Below are positions 1-8,231 of a stretch of 64,000 bases of DNA, piece after piece. A program made the position numbers and the translations under genes. This DNA comes from Chryseotalea sp. WA131a (GTDB lineage Bacteria > Bacteroidota > Bacteroidia > Cytophagales > Cyclobacteriaceae): contig CP073016.1 of NCBI GenBank assembly GCA_025370075.1, positions 2,542,001-2,606,000 of the forward strand, given 5' to 3'. A model generated the notes under the pieces. The model did no database searches, was not told where the DNA came from, and saw only the letters and a program-made list of their open reading frames with translations. The stretch's first letter is position 1. Every line of letters starts with the position of its first letter.

Positions 1-230
1 GCATAGTGCCGCTCGCTATTGCCTTCCAATCCATGCGAAATGATGACAAGTTTATCACTTTTGCTTTTCAACCAATCCAAATCCAAAAAATCACCATCGT
101 TCAGCTCCAACCGCTCGCGCTGATAGGTTACACCTTTTATTTTTCTGAACGCACTAGGCACAATGGTTTCCCAATGGCCATTGAAAAGATAAAATGGTTT
201 TTGATAGGACGAATGTTGGAGGAAGGGCAT
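1..230 (-). CDS. Alpha/beta hydrolase, YheT-like (partial, C-terminus outside window)
   Basis: This is the N-terminal part of a minus-strand gene that runs off the left edge. Translation from the ATG at 230 begins MPFLQHSSYQKPFYLFNGHW, continues with ETIVPSAFRKI, and reaches LVIISHGLEGNSERHY. That is the N-terminus and first beta-strand/oxyanion region (HGLEG) of the COG0429/YheT-type alpha/beta hydrolases, predicted esterases of unknown substrate. The catalytic Ser, Asp and His lie outside the window. It starts 9 bases after the stop of the small acetyltransferase, so the MFS transporter, acetyltransferase and hydrolase look like one operon. Family call from motif recognition; substrate unknown. 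Confidence 0.7.
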   Translation of the reverse strand, partial: MPFLQHSSYQKPFYLFNGHWETIVPSAFRKIKGVTYQRERLELNDGDFLDLDWLKSKSDKLVIISHGLEGNSERHY

Positions 231-239
231 AGTCCAAAA

Positions 240-521
240 CTACGAAAGCACATCGGCAATTTCGGGTGTTTTGTCAAACACCGAACGTGCAAACGGACAG
301 AGTGGTAAAATTTTAATTCCTTTGGCACGCGCATATTCCACGGCTTTCATCACCAATTGTTTGCCCGCGCCTTGGCCGCGCAGTTTATCCGACACATCGG
401 TATGGTCAATGATGATGAGCTTATCTCCCGCTTTGGAATACGTCATCTCCGCCAATGGTTCGTTGTTCTCTTCTATAAAAAACGAACCTTTGGAGTTGGT
501 CTCAACTTGTTTTATTTCCAT
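240..521 (-). CDS. Small GNAT-family N-acetyltransferase (YjdJ-like)
   Basis: A 93-residue protein of the short COG2388 GNAT class. The acetyl-CoA pyrophosphate loop is visible as RGQGAGKQLV, followed by the conserved tail LPLCPFARSVFDKTPE. These minimal acetyltransferases lack the N-terminal half of the GNAT fold; their substrates are unknown. A TTG two codons upstream (527) also opens the frame, but the ATG at 521 gives the usual start MEIKQ and is preferred. It lies between the MFS gene upstream and the hydrolase downstream on the same strand, with very short spacers. Confidence 0.85.
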   Translation of the reverse strand: MEIKQVETNSKGSFFIEENNEPLAEMTYSKAGDKLIIIDHTDVSDKLRGQGAGKQLVMKAVEYARAKGIKILPLCPFARSVFDKTPEIADVLS

Positions 522-533
522 TCTCAAAAATAG

Positions 534-1661
534 TTACTTCGCCTGATATCGCGTGCTCAAATAAGTCATCACCACAAACAGAATGGCCACAAACAATAAA
601 GCAATTCGCAATGTTTGCCAATTGGCAAGCAGTCCAATGATGGGCGGCCCAAACAAAAAACCAGAATAGCCAACTGTGGTAACCATGGCGAGGCCAACTC
701 CCGGTGGCAAATCTTTGGTATTGCCTGCAATGCTATAGGCAATAGGCACAATAGAAGAAAGACCAATGCCGATAATGAACAAACCGAAAATAACGGAGTA
801 GGGATTATTGAATGAAAGCATCAACGCAATGCCCGCAATGGAAATGAGGCCGCAAATAACCATCAATTTTCGATCGCCAAACTTGAGGCGCGCACTGTCG
901 CCAAAAAACCGACCGAGCGTCATCGCCAACGCAAAAGCAGACAAACCAATCGGAGCCAAGGAGTCGCCCGAGATTGCAATGTTTTTCATATAGTTGGTGC
1001 TCCAATCGGCCATGGCACCTTCGCCCAACATGCAACAAAAAGCAATCACACCAATACTGACCATGGCCGCATTGGGCAAACGAAAGGCGGGGCCATCTAC
1101 TTCTTTCTCTTTTGGTTTATCGTGAATAAGATGGTAACGCGCCCATGCGGCACCCATCACACTTAGTGTAACAATAATACTTAAGTGAACAAACAACGTT
1201 GTCTCTAGTTTTATAAACAAGGAACCACAACTAGCGCCCGCCACCATTCCAATACTAAAAATAGCGTGGAAGGATGTCATGATGGGCTTTCCTTGGTTTT
1301 GCTCCACCATTACCGCTTGCGAGTTCATGGAAACATCGAGCATGCCTGCTGTTAGTCCCATAATAAAAAACAAAACTACCAGGGCAGTCAGGTTGGGCGC
1401 AACGGGAATGAGTGGCACAAAAATGCAATACAAGAATACGGAGAAGATGGTGATGCGCCTGCTGCCATTGCGGATGATGAGCCAACCCGTGAAAGGCATG
1501 GCAAGCAACGCGCCAACCGAAGAGGAAAGCAAGACAAAACCAAGCGTACCGTCATTGATGGAAAATATTTCTTGCATGCGCGGAAAGCGAGAAGCCATGT
1601 TAGCATGAATAAATCCATTGATGAAGAAGATAAGCTTGACGGCAATGCGAGAGGGATGCAC
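534..1661 (-). CDS. MFS transporter (YbjJ-like)
   Basis: A 375-residue major facilitator with about 12 hydrophobic segments. The opening IFFINGFIHANMASRFPRM and the segment AGMLDVSMNSQAVMVEQ are typical of the YbjJ-like MFS branch, whose members are proposed sugar or small-molecule transporters or exporters. The start is taken as GTG at 1661: no in-frame ATG lies upstream before a stop, and the next ATG (residue 22) would cut into the first membrane helix. It is probably the first gene of a run with the small GNAT and the YheT-like hydrolase. Substrate cannot be read from sequence. Confidence 0.85.
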   Translation of the reverse strand: MHPSRIAVKLIFFINGFIHANMASRFPRMQEIFSINDGTLGFVLLSSSVGALLAMPFTGWLIIRNGSRRITIFSVFLYCIFVPLIPVAPNLTALVVLFFIMGLTAGMLDVSMNSQAVMVEQNQGKPIMTSFHAIFSIGMVAGASCGSLFIKLETTLFVHLSIIVTLSVMGAAWARYHLIHDKPKEKEVDGPAFRLPNAAMVSIGVIAFCCMLGEGAMADWSTNYMKNIAISGDSLAPIGLSAFALAMTLGRFFGDSARLKFGDRKLMVICGLISIAGIALMLSFNNPYSVIFGLFIIGIGLSSIVPIAYSIAGNTKDLPPGVGLAMVTTVGYSGFLFGPPIIGLLANWQTLRIALLFVAILFVVMTYLSTRYQAK

Positions 1662-1788
1662 GGAAGAATGGATATGGTCGTGTGAAGTAAGGTGTTAACC
1701 AACTACGATGGGATGATTTTGACAAAATAATTTACGGAATCGATTGCAGAGTTCGTTTTTATTGTGAAAAGCCAAGTGGGTTACTTAC

Positions 1789-2310
1789 CTAAACTTTGTT
1801 GACCCGGAAAATGTACACCTCATTGCCTTTGTACATTGTTTGCTTATCGATGGTCATCCCGTTCTTAATCGCCACTTTTTGTGATGGCAAATTGGAAAGA
1901 CTGATGATGGAAATAAGCGAGGTAGCCAGATTATTTTCAAAGGCATGGTCCTTGCATTTTTGGGCGGCCTCTATGGCATAGCCCTTGCCCCAAAACTTTG
2001 GCAGCAATGAATAACCAATTTCCAATTCTTGAATGTTATCTACCGATTGTACCAATAGCCCCGCGTGGCCTACCAATAACCCATTAGATTTTTCAATCAA
2101 CGCATTCATGCCGCCTAAATTAATTTGATAACGCTCGTGCTGGCGGGCATACCACTTCTCGCAAGCTATTGTTGGAGATTCTTTTTCTTCTACCCAATGC
2201 TTGGAAGTTTCGGGGTCTTCAAAGAAAGGTAGCCACGAATCAAAATCGATTAAGGAGATTTTGCGAAAGAGGAGGCGAGGGGATTGGTGGTTGTTGAGGA
2301 GGTAGGACAT
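1789..2310 (-). CDS. GNAT acetyltransferase, RimJ/RimL type
   Basis: A 173-residue acetyltransferase of the Acetyltransf_3 (RimJ/RimL) type. It starts SPRLLFRKISLIDFDSWLPF, has the typical beta4 segment ELEIGYSLLPKFWGKGYAIEAA (the acetyl-CoA loop follows the GKGYA motif), and the C-terminal NLPSQKVAIKNGM segment seen in protein or small-molecule N-acetyltransferases. The acceptor is unknown. The ATG at 2310 lies 3 bases after the stop of a 46-codon ORF resembling the tail of a ParD-like antitoxin. TacAT-type toxin pairs combine a ribbon-helix-helix antitoxin with a GNAT, but this protein looks like an ordinary RimJ/L enzyme. Confidence 0.85.
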   Translation of the reverse strand: MSYLLNNHQSPRLLFRKISLIDFDSWLPFFEDPETSKHWVEEKESPTIACEKWYARQHERYQINLGGMNALIEKSNGLLVGHAGLLVQSVDNIQELEIGYSLLPKFWGKGYAIEAAQKCKDHAFENNLATSLISIISLSNLPSQKVAIKNGMTIDKQTMYKGNEVYIFRVNKV

Positions 2311-2313
2311 TAG

Positions 2314-2454
2314 TCACTTTGAAAGATACTTGTTGTTGAGATCCTTTAAGAATTTATTTCGATTGAAGTTTTCTACAAATCCACTTTTTTCGCCAATTTC
2401 TAGAGCTTTCTCAATTAAACTTTTACGTGAGTAATTCCTTGTGGATGAAATCAT
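2314..2454 (-). CDS. 46-residue ORF resembling the C-terminal tail of a ParD-like antitoxin (possible remnant)
   Basis: A short ORF from ATG 2454 to TGA 2314. Its centre reads ALEIGEKSGFVENFNRNKFL, then KDLNNKY. This matches the toxin-wrapping tail that I recall from Bacteroidota ParD/CopG antitoxins (GE.SGFVENF.R..FL..L). The N-terminal ribbon-helix-helix part is missing: an in-frame stop lies about 7 codons upstream, and the end of the TonB-like gene is 5 bases away. It is either a truncated antitoxin or a small independent protein. It sits between the TonB-like gene and the RimJ/L acetyltransferase with tiny spacers on the same strand. Confidence 0.4.
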   Translation of the reverse strand: MISSTRNYSRKSLIEKALEIGEKSGFVENFNRNKFLKDLNNKYLSK

Positions 2455-2458
2455 AATC

Positions 2459-3256
2459 CTATAATTTAAACATTATTGGTAAAGTAAATTGTACGGCTAC
2501 TGGTTCACCTTGCTCCTTTCCTGGTATCCATTTGGGCATCGAACTAATCACTCTTAATACCTCAATATCAAAATTTTTTGATTCTCGGACAGATCTAACA
2601 ATTTTAGGATTGATAATGCTTCCATCAATATCAATGGTGAAAGAAACAAATACTCTTCCTTCAATTTTGTTATTCTTTTCAAAATCTGGGTATTTAATGC
2701 TTTCGTTTATATATTTCATCAAAGCTCCAATACCTCCAACGAATTCGGGCATTACCTCTGCAAAAATTCTAATACCATCTGATTGTTGGGTTGAATCAGA
2801 TCGGTAGTCTATCATAATGTCACCGAGAATTATATCTTCGATGCCAAGAGTATCATTACTACATTTAACATCTATTTTTGTAGCCGAAGTTTCTTTAGTC
2901 AGATGAATTGCTGAATCAAGTTTTGTTAGTCTGTGGTCATCATAAGAGCAACTTGTTAGCATTAACGTACCAATTGTCAATAGATAAAATGCAAAATTTG
3001 AGTTCTTGTTCTTCTCAATATATGCATTGATTACCACAAGCATCTCATTATACTTGTAGTCCAGCTGAGACTTCTTGATTCGCCCACATACCTTAGAATT
3101 TCTATGTGCCAATAAGAATTGGATAACTTCATCTTTGGCCATCAATGTGAAATCTTGAACGTCTCTTTGGCAATTTTCGCAATGTCTAGATATAAGACCT
3201 ACCTTCATGGTTTCCCATTTCATTGGGCAATTGAAGGTAACTTTTGGATTTATCAT
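2459..3256 (-). CDS. Energy transducer TonB-like protein with N-terminal cysteine-rich domain
   Basis: A 265-residue protein in three parts. Residues 1-60 are a cytoplasmic domain with paired cysteines (NCPMKW, RHCENCQRDVQDF, KVCGRI). Residues 86-106 are one membrane span (NSNFAFYLLTIGTLMLTSCS). Residues about 165-265 form a TonB C-terminal domain (EFVGGIGALMKYINESIKYP, EGRVFVSFTIDIDGSI, WIPGKEQGEPVAVQFTLPI). The last domain normally contacts outer-membrane receptors and passes on proton-motive energy. The C/C-C/C N-terminus is common in Bacteroidota proteins of this type and may bind metal. A second, broken TonB-like gene lies at 18879-19283. Confidence 0.8.
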   Translation of the reverse strand: MINPKVTFNCPMKWETMKVGLISRHCENCQRDVQDFTLMAKDEVIQFLLAHRNSKVCGRIKKSQLDYKYNEMLVVINAYIEKNKNSNFAFYLLTIGTLMLTSCSYDDHRLTKLDSAIHLTKETSATKIDVKCSNDTLGIEDIILGDIMIDYRSDSTQQSDGIRIFAEVMPEFVGGIGALMKYINESIKYPDFEKNNKIEGRVFVSFTIDIDGSIINPKIVRSVRESKNFDIEVLRVISSMPKWIPGKEQGEPVAVQFTLPIMFKL

Positions 3257-3341
3257 GAAGGTGGTAATTTTATTTTAAAATCCCATCAAACATATAAAGT
3301 CACATATTTTTATTGCTAATGCTGTATTTTATTTCAGAAAT

Positions 3342-4913
3342 CTACTTCGCATACGCCACACTTCTCATCTCCCGAATCACCGTCACTTTTATCTGCCCAG
3401 GATACTGCATGTCTTTTTCAATTTTTTGAGAAATGTCAAAGCTCAATTGGGCTGCGCGCTCGTCCGTTGCTTTTTCGGCATCTACCATCACGCGTAACTC
3501 GCGGCCGGCCTGAATGGCATAGCACTTTTCTACACCCTCAAAGCTCAAACCCACTTGTTCCAATTCCTTTAAGCGCTTGATGTATTGCTCCATCACCTCG
3601 CGTCTTGCACCAGGGCGCGCACCTGAAATGGCATCGCATGCTTGCACAATGGGCGAAATAATGCTGGTCATTTCAATCTCATCGTGGTGGGCACCAATGG
3701 CATTGCAAATAATCGGATGCTCTTTGTACTTCTGAGCCAACTCCATACCCACAATGGCGTGTGGCTTCTCTAATTCTTCTGGCCACACTTTACCAATATC
3801 ATGTAGCAACCCTGCGCGCTTTGCTTGCTTTACGTTCAGGCCAAGCTCGGCAGCCATAATCGCACACAGGTTGGCTACTTCACGCGAGTGTTGTAACAAA
3901 TTTTGTCCATACGATGAACGATAACGCATGCGGCCCACCATTTTAATCAGTTCAGGCGCAAGACCGTGAATGCCCAAGTCAATGACGGTGCGCTCGCCAA
4001 TCTCTACTACTTCGTCTTCGATGTTCTTCGTAGTCTTGGCTACAATTTCTTCAATACGGGCCGGGTGTATGCGTCCGTCCTGCACCAAGCGGTGCAACGA
4101 TAGTCGTGCAATCTCTCTGCGCACGGGGTCAAAGCCCGAAATGATAATGGCCTCAGGCGTATCATCCACAATAAATTCAACTCCTGTTGCCGCCTCTAAC
4201 GTGCGGATGTTCCTCCCTTCCCTTCCAATGATTTTTCCTTTGATATCGTCACTTTCAATATTGAAAATCGAAACGCAGTTTTCTACAGCATGCTCAGTGG
4301 CCGTTCGCTGAATAGTTTCCACCACAATCTTTTTGGCATCTTTGGTAGCCGTGAGCTTGGCCTGCTCCATAATGTCTTTGATGTATGAGCTGGCCTTGGT
4401 TTGCGCTTCTTCCTTTAATGATTCAATCAACTGATCGCGGGCTTGGTCAGCAGTTAATTTGCTGATACCTTCTAAGATGGCCACTTTCTGCGTATTGAAT
4501 TTATCCAGTTCTTCTTTTCGGCTCTTCACCAATTCATGCTGGCGTGCCAAGCTTTGGCGCTCTTCGTCCACTTCGCCTTCTTTACGCTTCAAGGTTTCGA
4601 GTTCTTTGGAAAGCTGGGCTTCGCGTTGCTTTATTTTTTGCTCGTTGGCGATGATTTGGTTTTTCTTGCGGTTGGCTTCTTCTTCAAACTCTTGTTTCAT
4701 TTTAAAGAGTTTGTCTTTGGCCTCAATAATCTTGTCTTTCTTCAAGTTCTCGGCCTGCAACTCGGCCTCTTTAAGAATCAGCTTTGCTTTTTCGTTGGCC
4801 GATTGTTCGTTCTTTTTGATCCTTCTTTTGTATAAAAACGAGCCGAGTAACATGCTCAACAATACGGTAGCCACTAGGGCGATAAGGGCTATAATTGTTA
4901 TTTGTGCTTCCAT
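3342..4913 (-). CDS. rny: Ribonuclease Y
   Basis: A 523-residue membrane-anchored endoribonuclease that starts mRNA decay. It has an N-terminal transmembrane helix (about residues 5-27, [20 protein letters not shown]), a long charged coiled coil to about residue 200, a KH RNA-binding domain ([20 protein letters not shown]) and an HD domain with [17 protein letters not shown] and LLHDIGK, whose His/Asp residues bind the catalytic metals. It ends with the usual [10 protein letters not shown] segment. Length and order match the family exactly. It lies downstream of zapA on the same strand, a common Bacteroidota arrangement. Confidence 0.97.
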   Translation of the reverse strand: MEAQITIIALIALVATVLLSMLLGSFLYKRRIKKNEQSANEKAKLILKEAELQAENLKKDKIIEAKDKLFKMKQEFEEEANRKKNQIIANEQKIKQREAQLSKELETLKRKEGEVDEERQSLARQHELVKSRKEELDKFNTQKVAILEGISKLTADQARDQLIESLKEEAQTKASSYIKDIMEQAKLTATKDAKKIVVETIQRTATEHAVENCVSIFNIESDDIKGKIIGREGRNIRTLEAATGVEFIVDDTPEAIIISGFDPVRREIARLSLHRLVQDGRIHPARIEEIVAKTTKNIEDEVVEIGERTVIDLGIHGLAPELIKMVGRMRYRSSYGQNLLQHSREVANLCAIMAAELGLNVKQAKRAGLLHDIGKVWPEELEKPHAIVGMELAQKYKEHPIICNAIGAHHDEIEMTSIISPIVQACDAISGARPGARREVMEQYIKRLKELEQVGLSFEGVEKCYAIQAGRELRVMVDAEKATDERAAQLSFDISQKIEKDMQYPGQIKVTVIREMRSVAYAK

Positions 4914-5032
4914 GGGTGAAAAAATTTATGGTTAACACCCGCTCAACTGCGAGAATTGGGCAGCAACCGTTGCCAAGGCAATCATTGCTACACAACGAAG
5001 CGAAAAAGAATGGAGAAAAAAGGACGATGGAT

Positions 5033-5317
5033 TTAGAGTGCTTGCGAAACCAACTGATTTAAGTGGTTGACCTTCTCGGCCACCGTTTCATCAATTTCTT
5101 GTAGGCTTTCTTCTTCTGCGAGTTTATCTACTAAACAGTCGAAGGCCACCATGGCGAGAAGGTCTTGTTTGTCGTCAATACCAAATTGCTCGCGGTAACG
5201 CTTTATTTTTTCGTTGATGAGCTTGCCGGCCGCACGCACCTTTTCTTCTTCTTGGCGCTTTACCTTCATGGGGTATTCGCGGTCAGCAATTTTTATCTTT
5301 ACGGATAGTTCGTCCAT
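5033..5317 (-). CDS. zapA: Cell division protein ZapA
   Basis: A 94-residue ZapA homologue, a small protein that bundles FtsZ filaments at the division site. The opening LSVKIKIADREYPMKVKRQE, the following long helix (AAGKLINEKIKRYREQF) and the AMVAFDCLVDKLAEEE segment are diagnostic. ATG 5317 is chosen over the TTG at 5320. A coiled-coil gene sits 14 bases upstream and rny follows downstream, all on the minus strand and probably one transcript. The 119 bases between zapA and rny hold no ORF. Confidence 0.92.
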   Translation of the reverse strand: MDELSVKIKIADREYPMKVKRQEEEKVRAAGKLINEKIKRYREQFGIDDKQDLLAMVAFDCLVDKLAEEESLQEIDETVAEKVNHLNQLVSQAL

Positions 5318-5331
5318 CAACTTTTACCGGG

Positions 5332-5628
5332 TTATCTGCTCAAGTGAGCTATGCACTTATCGATTTCTCGGATATACTCGTCCACTTTTCTTTTCAACTC
5401 CGAAACACTTCCGTCTTCCGGGTTTATATGGTCTACAATTTTAGTGATTTTAATCTGATTTTTAAAATTATGGAGCTGATCATCGCGCCTGCTCAGGTCT
5501 GTTTTCAGCTCATAGTTCTCTAATTTGAGTCGCTTTACCTCGTCTTTGGTGGCCTTGTGCTCATTCAGCAAAACCAAAATCTTGCGTTCTAGGCCGTTGA
5601 GGTTGGTTTTTAATGCTTCTTGGTCCAT
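5332..5628 (-). CDS. Coiled-coil protein upstream of zapA
   Basis: A 98-residue, mostly helical protein with heptad-like charge patterns (residues 8-60: LNGLERKILVLLNEHKATKD, VKRLKLENYELK) and a C-terminal helix ending REIDKCIAHLS. No catalytic motif is visible. Small coiled-coil proteins immediately upstream of zapA are usual in Bacteroidota, and this one may act with ZapA in cell division. That role is an inference from gene order. Confidence 0.75.
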   Translation of the reverse strand: MDQEALKTNLNGLERKILVLLNEHKATKDEVKRLKLENYELKTDLSRRDDQLHNFKNQIKITKIVDHINPEDGSVSELKRKVDEYIREIDKCIAHLSR

Positions 5629-5687
5629 GCGGGGTGGTTCAAAGTTCTATCAGCAAATTCTATATTCTTACTCCTAAATTCTGACTC

Positions 5688-8144
5688 CTATTTTCGGATA
5701 ACCGCCCCCATCTTTCCTTCAAAAGCACTCATCAAGCTGGTCATCGTCTTTTCAATCTCCTCGTCCGTCAAGGTTTTGGTTTCATCCAACAACGTAAAGC
5801 CCAGTGCGTATGCTTTTTTTCCTTGCGGGATTTTGTCGCCCTCGTACACATCAAACGCGATGATGTCTTTTATCAATCGCTTCTCCGTCTCCAAAACCAA
5901 CTGCTTTATTTCTGCGAAAGTAACCTGCTTATCCAATACCAACGACAAATCGCGCCTTACTTCGGGGAACTTGGGTACTTCTGCCACAACGAACTTAGGG
6001 TTTGCTGAATTGAAAAGCAAATGGGTTGACAAATCAGCATAAAAAATTTCTTGCTTGACGCCAAAATCTTTTGCCAACGCGGTTTTTACCTTGCCCACCT
6101 TCCCAATTTCTTTATTGCCCTTCAAAATCTTTACTCCATAATCAAACAAAGGATCTCTCAAATACTCTTGCTTCACGTTTTCGATATTTGATTTTTTGAG
6201 TATATGCGCCACGTGCTGGGCAATATCAAAATAGGTTATCGATTGTGTTTTGCGCTGCCAGCTTTCGGTCTCCTGGTTTCCTGTAAGGTAAACAGCCAGT
6301 CGCTCTTCCTCTTGGTATTTTCCTTCTTTGCTGGGTGCAGATGAATTCTTCCAATACACTTTTCCAAACTCAAACAACTTTAAATCTTTTTGCTTGCGAT
6401 TAATATTGTGTGCCAATACTTCCAATCCGGTAAACAACATCGTTTGCCGCAAAATGCCTTGCTCTTCGCTTAGCTTGTTGAGCATTTCAATTGGCTCACC
6501 CCCAAAAGTCAATTGATGTTTTTGTTGATAGGCTAAATTGGTGAGTGAGTTGGTCAAGATTTCGTAAAACCCATTGCCCACCAACAATTCGCCAATCGAT
6601 TTTTTAAATTTATTGATATCCTTTTCAGGGAAACTGGCAAAAAAATCAGTGCCGGCAATCTCCGTCAACTCAATTTTATTAAAGCCGTAAATGCGCAGCA
6701 CTTCTTCTACTACATCCGCTTCTTGCAATACATCTACCCGATAAGGCGGAACCGAAACGGTAAATCCTGCCTGTCCGGCAGGCAGGCGATCTTCTTTCTT
6801 ATCGATTACTGATATGTCCAAACTTTCGAGAATAGAAAATACCTCCTCGCGCGAAAGCGTTTTGCCAATCAACCGATTGATGTTTTTGTCTTTTACTTCA
6901 ATGGTTTTGTTTTCGATTTTCGTTGGGTAAATATCGACCACCTCCGAAGCGATCTGACCACCTGCTAATTCTTTAATCAACATCGCGGCACGCTTCACGG
7001 CATATACGGTTCCATTCGGGTCGGTGCCACGCTCAAACCGAAATGAAGCATCGGTTTTCAATCCATGGAACATGCCTGTTTTGCGAATGGAACTTGGTTG
7101 CCAATAAGCGCCTTCCAAAAATACGTCAGTGGTTTTTTCAGTAATGCCAGAATTGATGCCACCAAAAATACCTGCAATGCACATGCCTTGCCCTTCCCCA
7201 TCACACACCATCAAATCGGTGGCCGACAAGGTTCTTTCTTTTCCATCCAGCGTTTTGAATTTCGTTCCTGCAGGAAGCGTCTTCACCATTATTTTTTTCC
7301 CGGTTATCTCGGCCACGTCATAGGCATGCAGCGGTTGACCCAACTCATGACAAACAAAATTGGTGATGTCCACCACATTGTTGATGGGCGTCAATCCAAT
7401 CGACTTCAATCGGCTCTGGAGCCAATCGGGTGATTCTTTTACTTGCACATTTGAAATAGTGACACCCGAAAAGCGTGGGCACATTTCTTTTTCTTCCACC
7501 GTTACCGGAATGGTCAGGTTGGTATTCTCAACTTTGAAATTTTCTACCGATGGCAATTTCAAGTCTCTTTTTTTCGCGGCTTTGATGTCGCGCGCAACGC
7601 CAACATGCGAGGCAGCATCGGCACGATTGGGTGTGAGGCCAATTTCCAATACATAGTCAGATTTCACGTTGAAATATTCCGTAGCAAGAGTTCCGTTGGC
7701 CACGGTAGTGTTGAGCACTATAATGCCCGCATGGCTTTCGCCCAAGCCAATTTCATCTTCGGCACAAATCATTCCTTCCGATTGCTCGCCACGGATTTTA
7801 GCACTTTTAATTAAAAAGGGCTCGCCTTTGGTAGGATGAACCGTGGTGCCTACTGGAGCCACCACAACTTTTTGTCCGGCTGCCACATTGGGTGCGCCAC
7901 AAACGATTTGCAAATTCGTCAAGCCTCCAATGTTAACTTTTGTGATGGAGAGCTTGTCTGCGTTTGGGTGCTTTGAGCAAGTAATTACTTCGCCAATTAC
8001 CAAACCCTTCAGTCCGCCTTTTACGGTCTCAAACGGTTCTACACTTTCTACTTCCAGGCCCGTATCGGTAAGTACTTTACCAATTTCCTCAGCCGTTTCG
8101 GGAATATCGATGTATTGGGTAAGCCAATTGTATGAGATTTTCAT
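5688..8144 (-). CDS. pheT: Phenylalanine--tRNA ligase beta subunit
   Basis: An 818-residue PheRS beta chain, which with PheS charges tRNA-Phe. Visible parts: an EMAP-like tRNA-binding domain (LVIGEVITCSKHPNADKLSI, about residues 50-150), the B3/B4 editing module (about 210-380, with VVDITNFVCHELGQPLHAYD), the B5 domain (about 400-490), the core, and the C-terminal anticodon-binding FDX-ACB domain (VPKFPEVRRDLSLVLDK, about residue 725 to the end). At about residues 453-460 in B5 a 7-residue peptide, LPAGQAG, is encoded by a near-perfect 21-bp palindrome. It interrupts KKEDR / FTVSVPPYR without shifting the frame. pheS is not in the window. Confidence 0.97.
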   Translation of the reverse strand: MKISYNWLTQYIDIPETAEEIGKVLTDTGLEVESVEPFETVKGGLKGLVIGEVITCSKHPNADKLSITKVNIGGLTNLQIVCGAPNVAAGQKVVVAPVGTTVHPTKGEPFLIKSAKIRGEQSEGMICAEDEIGLGESHAGIIVLNTTVANGTLATEYFNVKSDYVLEIGLTPNRADAASHVGVARDIKAAKKRDLKLPSVENFKVENTNLTIPVTVEEKEMCPRFSGVTISNVQVKESPDWLQSRLKSIGLTPINNVVDITNFVCHELGQPLHAYDVAEITGKKIMVKTLPAGTKFKTLDGKERTLSATDLMVCDGEGQGMCIAGIFGGINSGITEKTTDVFLEGAYWQPSSIRKTGMFHGLKTDASFRFERGTDPNGTVYAVKRAAMLIKELAGGQIASEVVDIYPTKIENKTIEVKDKNINRLIGKTLSREEVFSILESLDISVIDKKEDRLPAGQAGFTVSVPPYRVDVLQEADVVEEVLRIYGFNKIELTEIAGTDFFASFPEKDINKFKKSIGELLVGNGFYEILTNSLTNLAYQQKHQLTFGGEPIEMLNKLSEEQGILRQTMLFTGLEVLAHNINRKQKDLKLFEFGKVYWKNSSAPSKEGKYQEEERLAVYLTGNQETESWQRKTQSITYFDIAQHVAHILKKSNIENVKQEYLRDPLFDYGVKILKGNKEIGKVGKVKTALAKDFGVKQEIFYADLSTHLLFNSANPKFVVAEVPKFPEVRRDLSLVLDKQVTFAEIKQLVLETEKRLIKDIIAFDVYEGDKIPQGKKAYALGFTLLDETKTLTDEEIEKTMTSLMSAFEGKMGAVIRK
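6766..6786. repeat. 21-bp palindromic element inserted in pheT
   Basis: The sequence has two 8-bp arms, CCTGCCTG and CAGGCAGG, around a 5-base centre (TCCGG on the plus strand). It is exactly seven codons long and adds LPAGQAG to PheT. The flanking protein reads as continuous B5-domain sequence when the peptide is removed, which indicates an insertion. A related, shorter element lies between genes at 23929-23945. Confidence 0.75.
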
Positions 8145-8231
8145 TTTTGCGTAAAATCAAACCTCAAATGTAGTGGTTTAAATTATGTTGGAAAACATAG
8201 ATTTTTGATAGGAGTTCTTAATTTTGAAGGT

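Noticed and set aside
6..308. 100-codon plus-strand ORF at the left edge
   Set aside because: It is antisense to the YheT-like hydrolase and the small GNAT gene, both recognised by motif on the minus strand.
1789..2454. Confirmed TacAT toxin-antitoxin pair
   Set aside because: The antitoxin-like ORF lacks a DNA-binding domain and the GNAT resembles RimJ/L enzymes, so it is kept only as a hypothesis.
4914..5032. 6S RNA between zapA and rny
   Set aside because: A 6S gene next to zapA is known in some bacteria, and this 119-base gap has no ORF. I could only find short local hairpins (TTGC-CTTG-GCAA, GGGTG/CACCC) and no long bulged helix typical of 6S RNA. An Infernal search with the 6S models would settle it.
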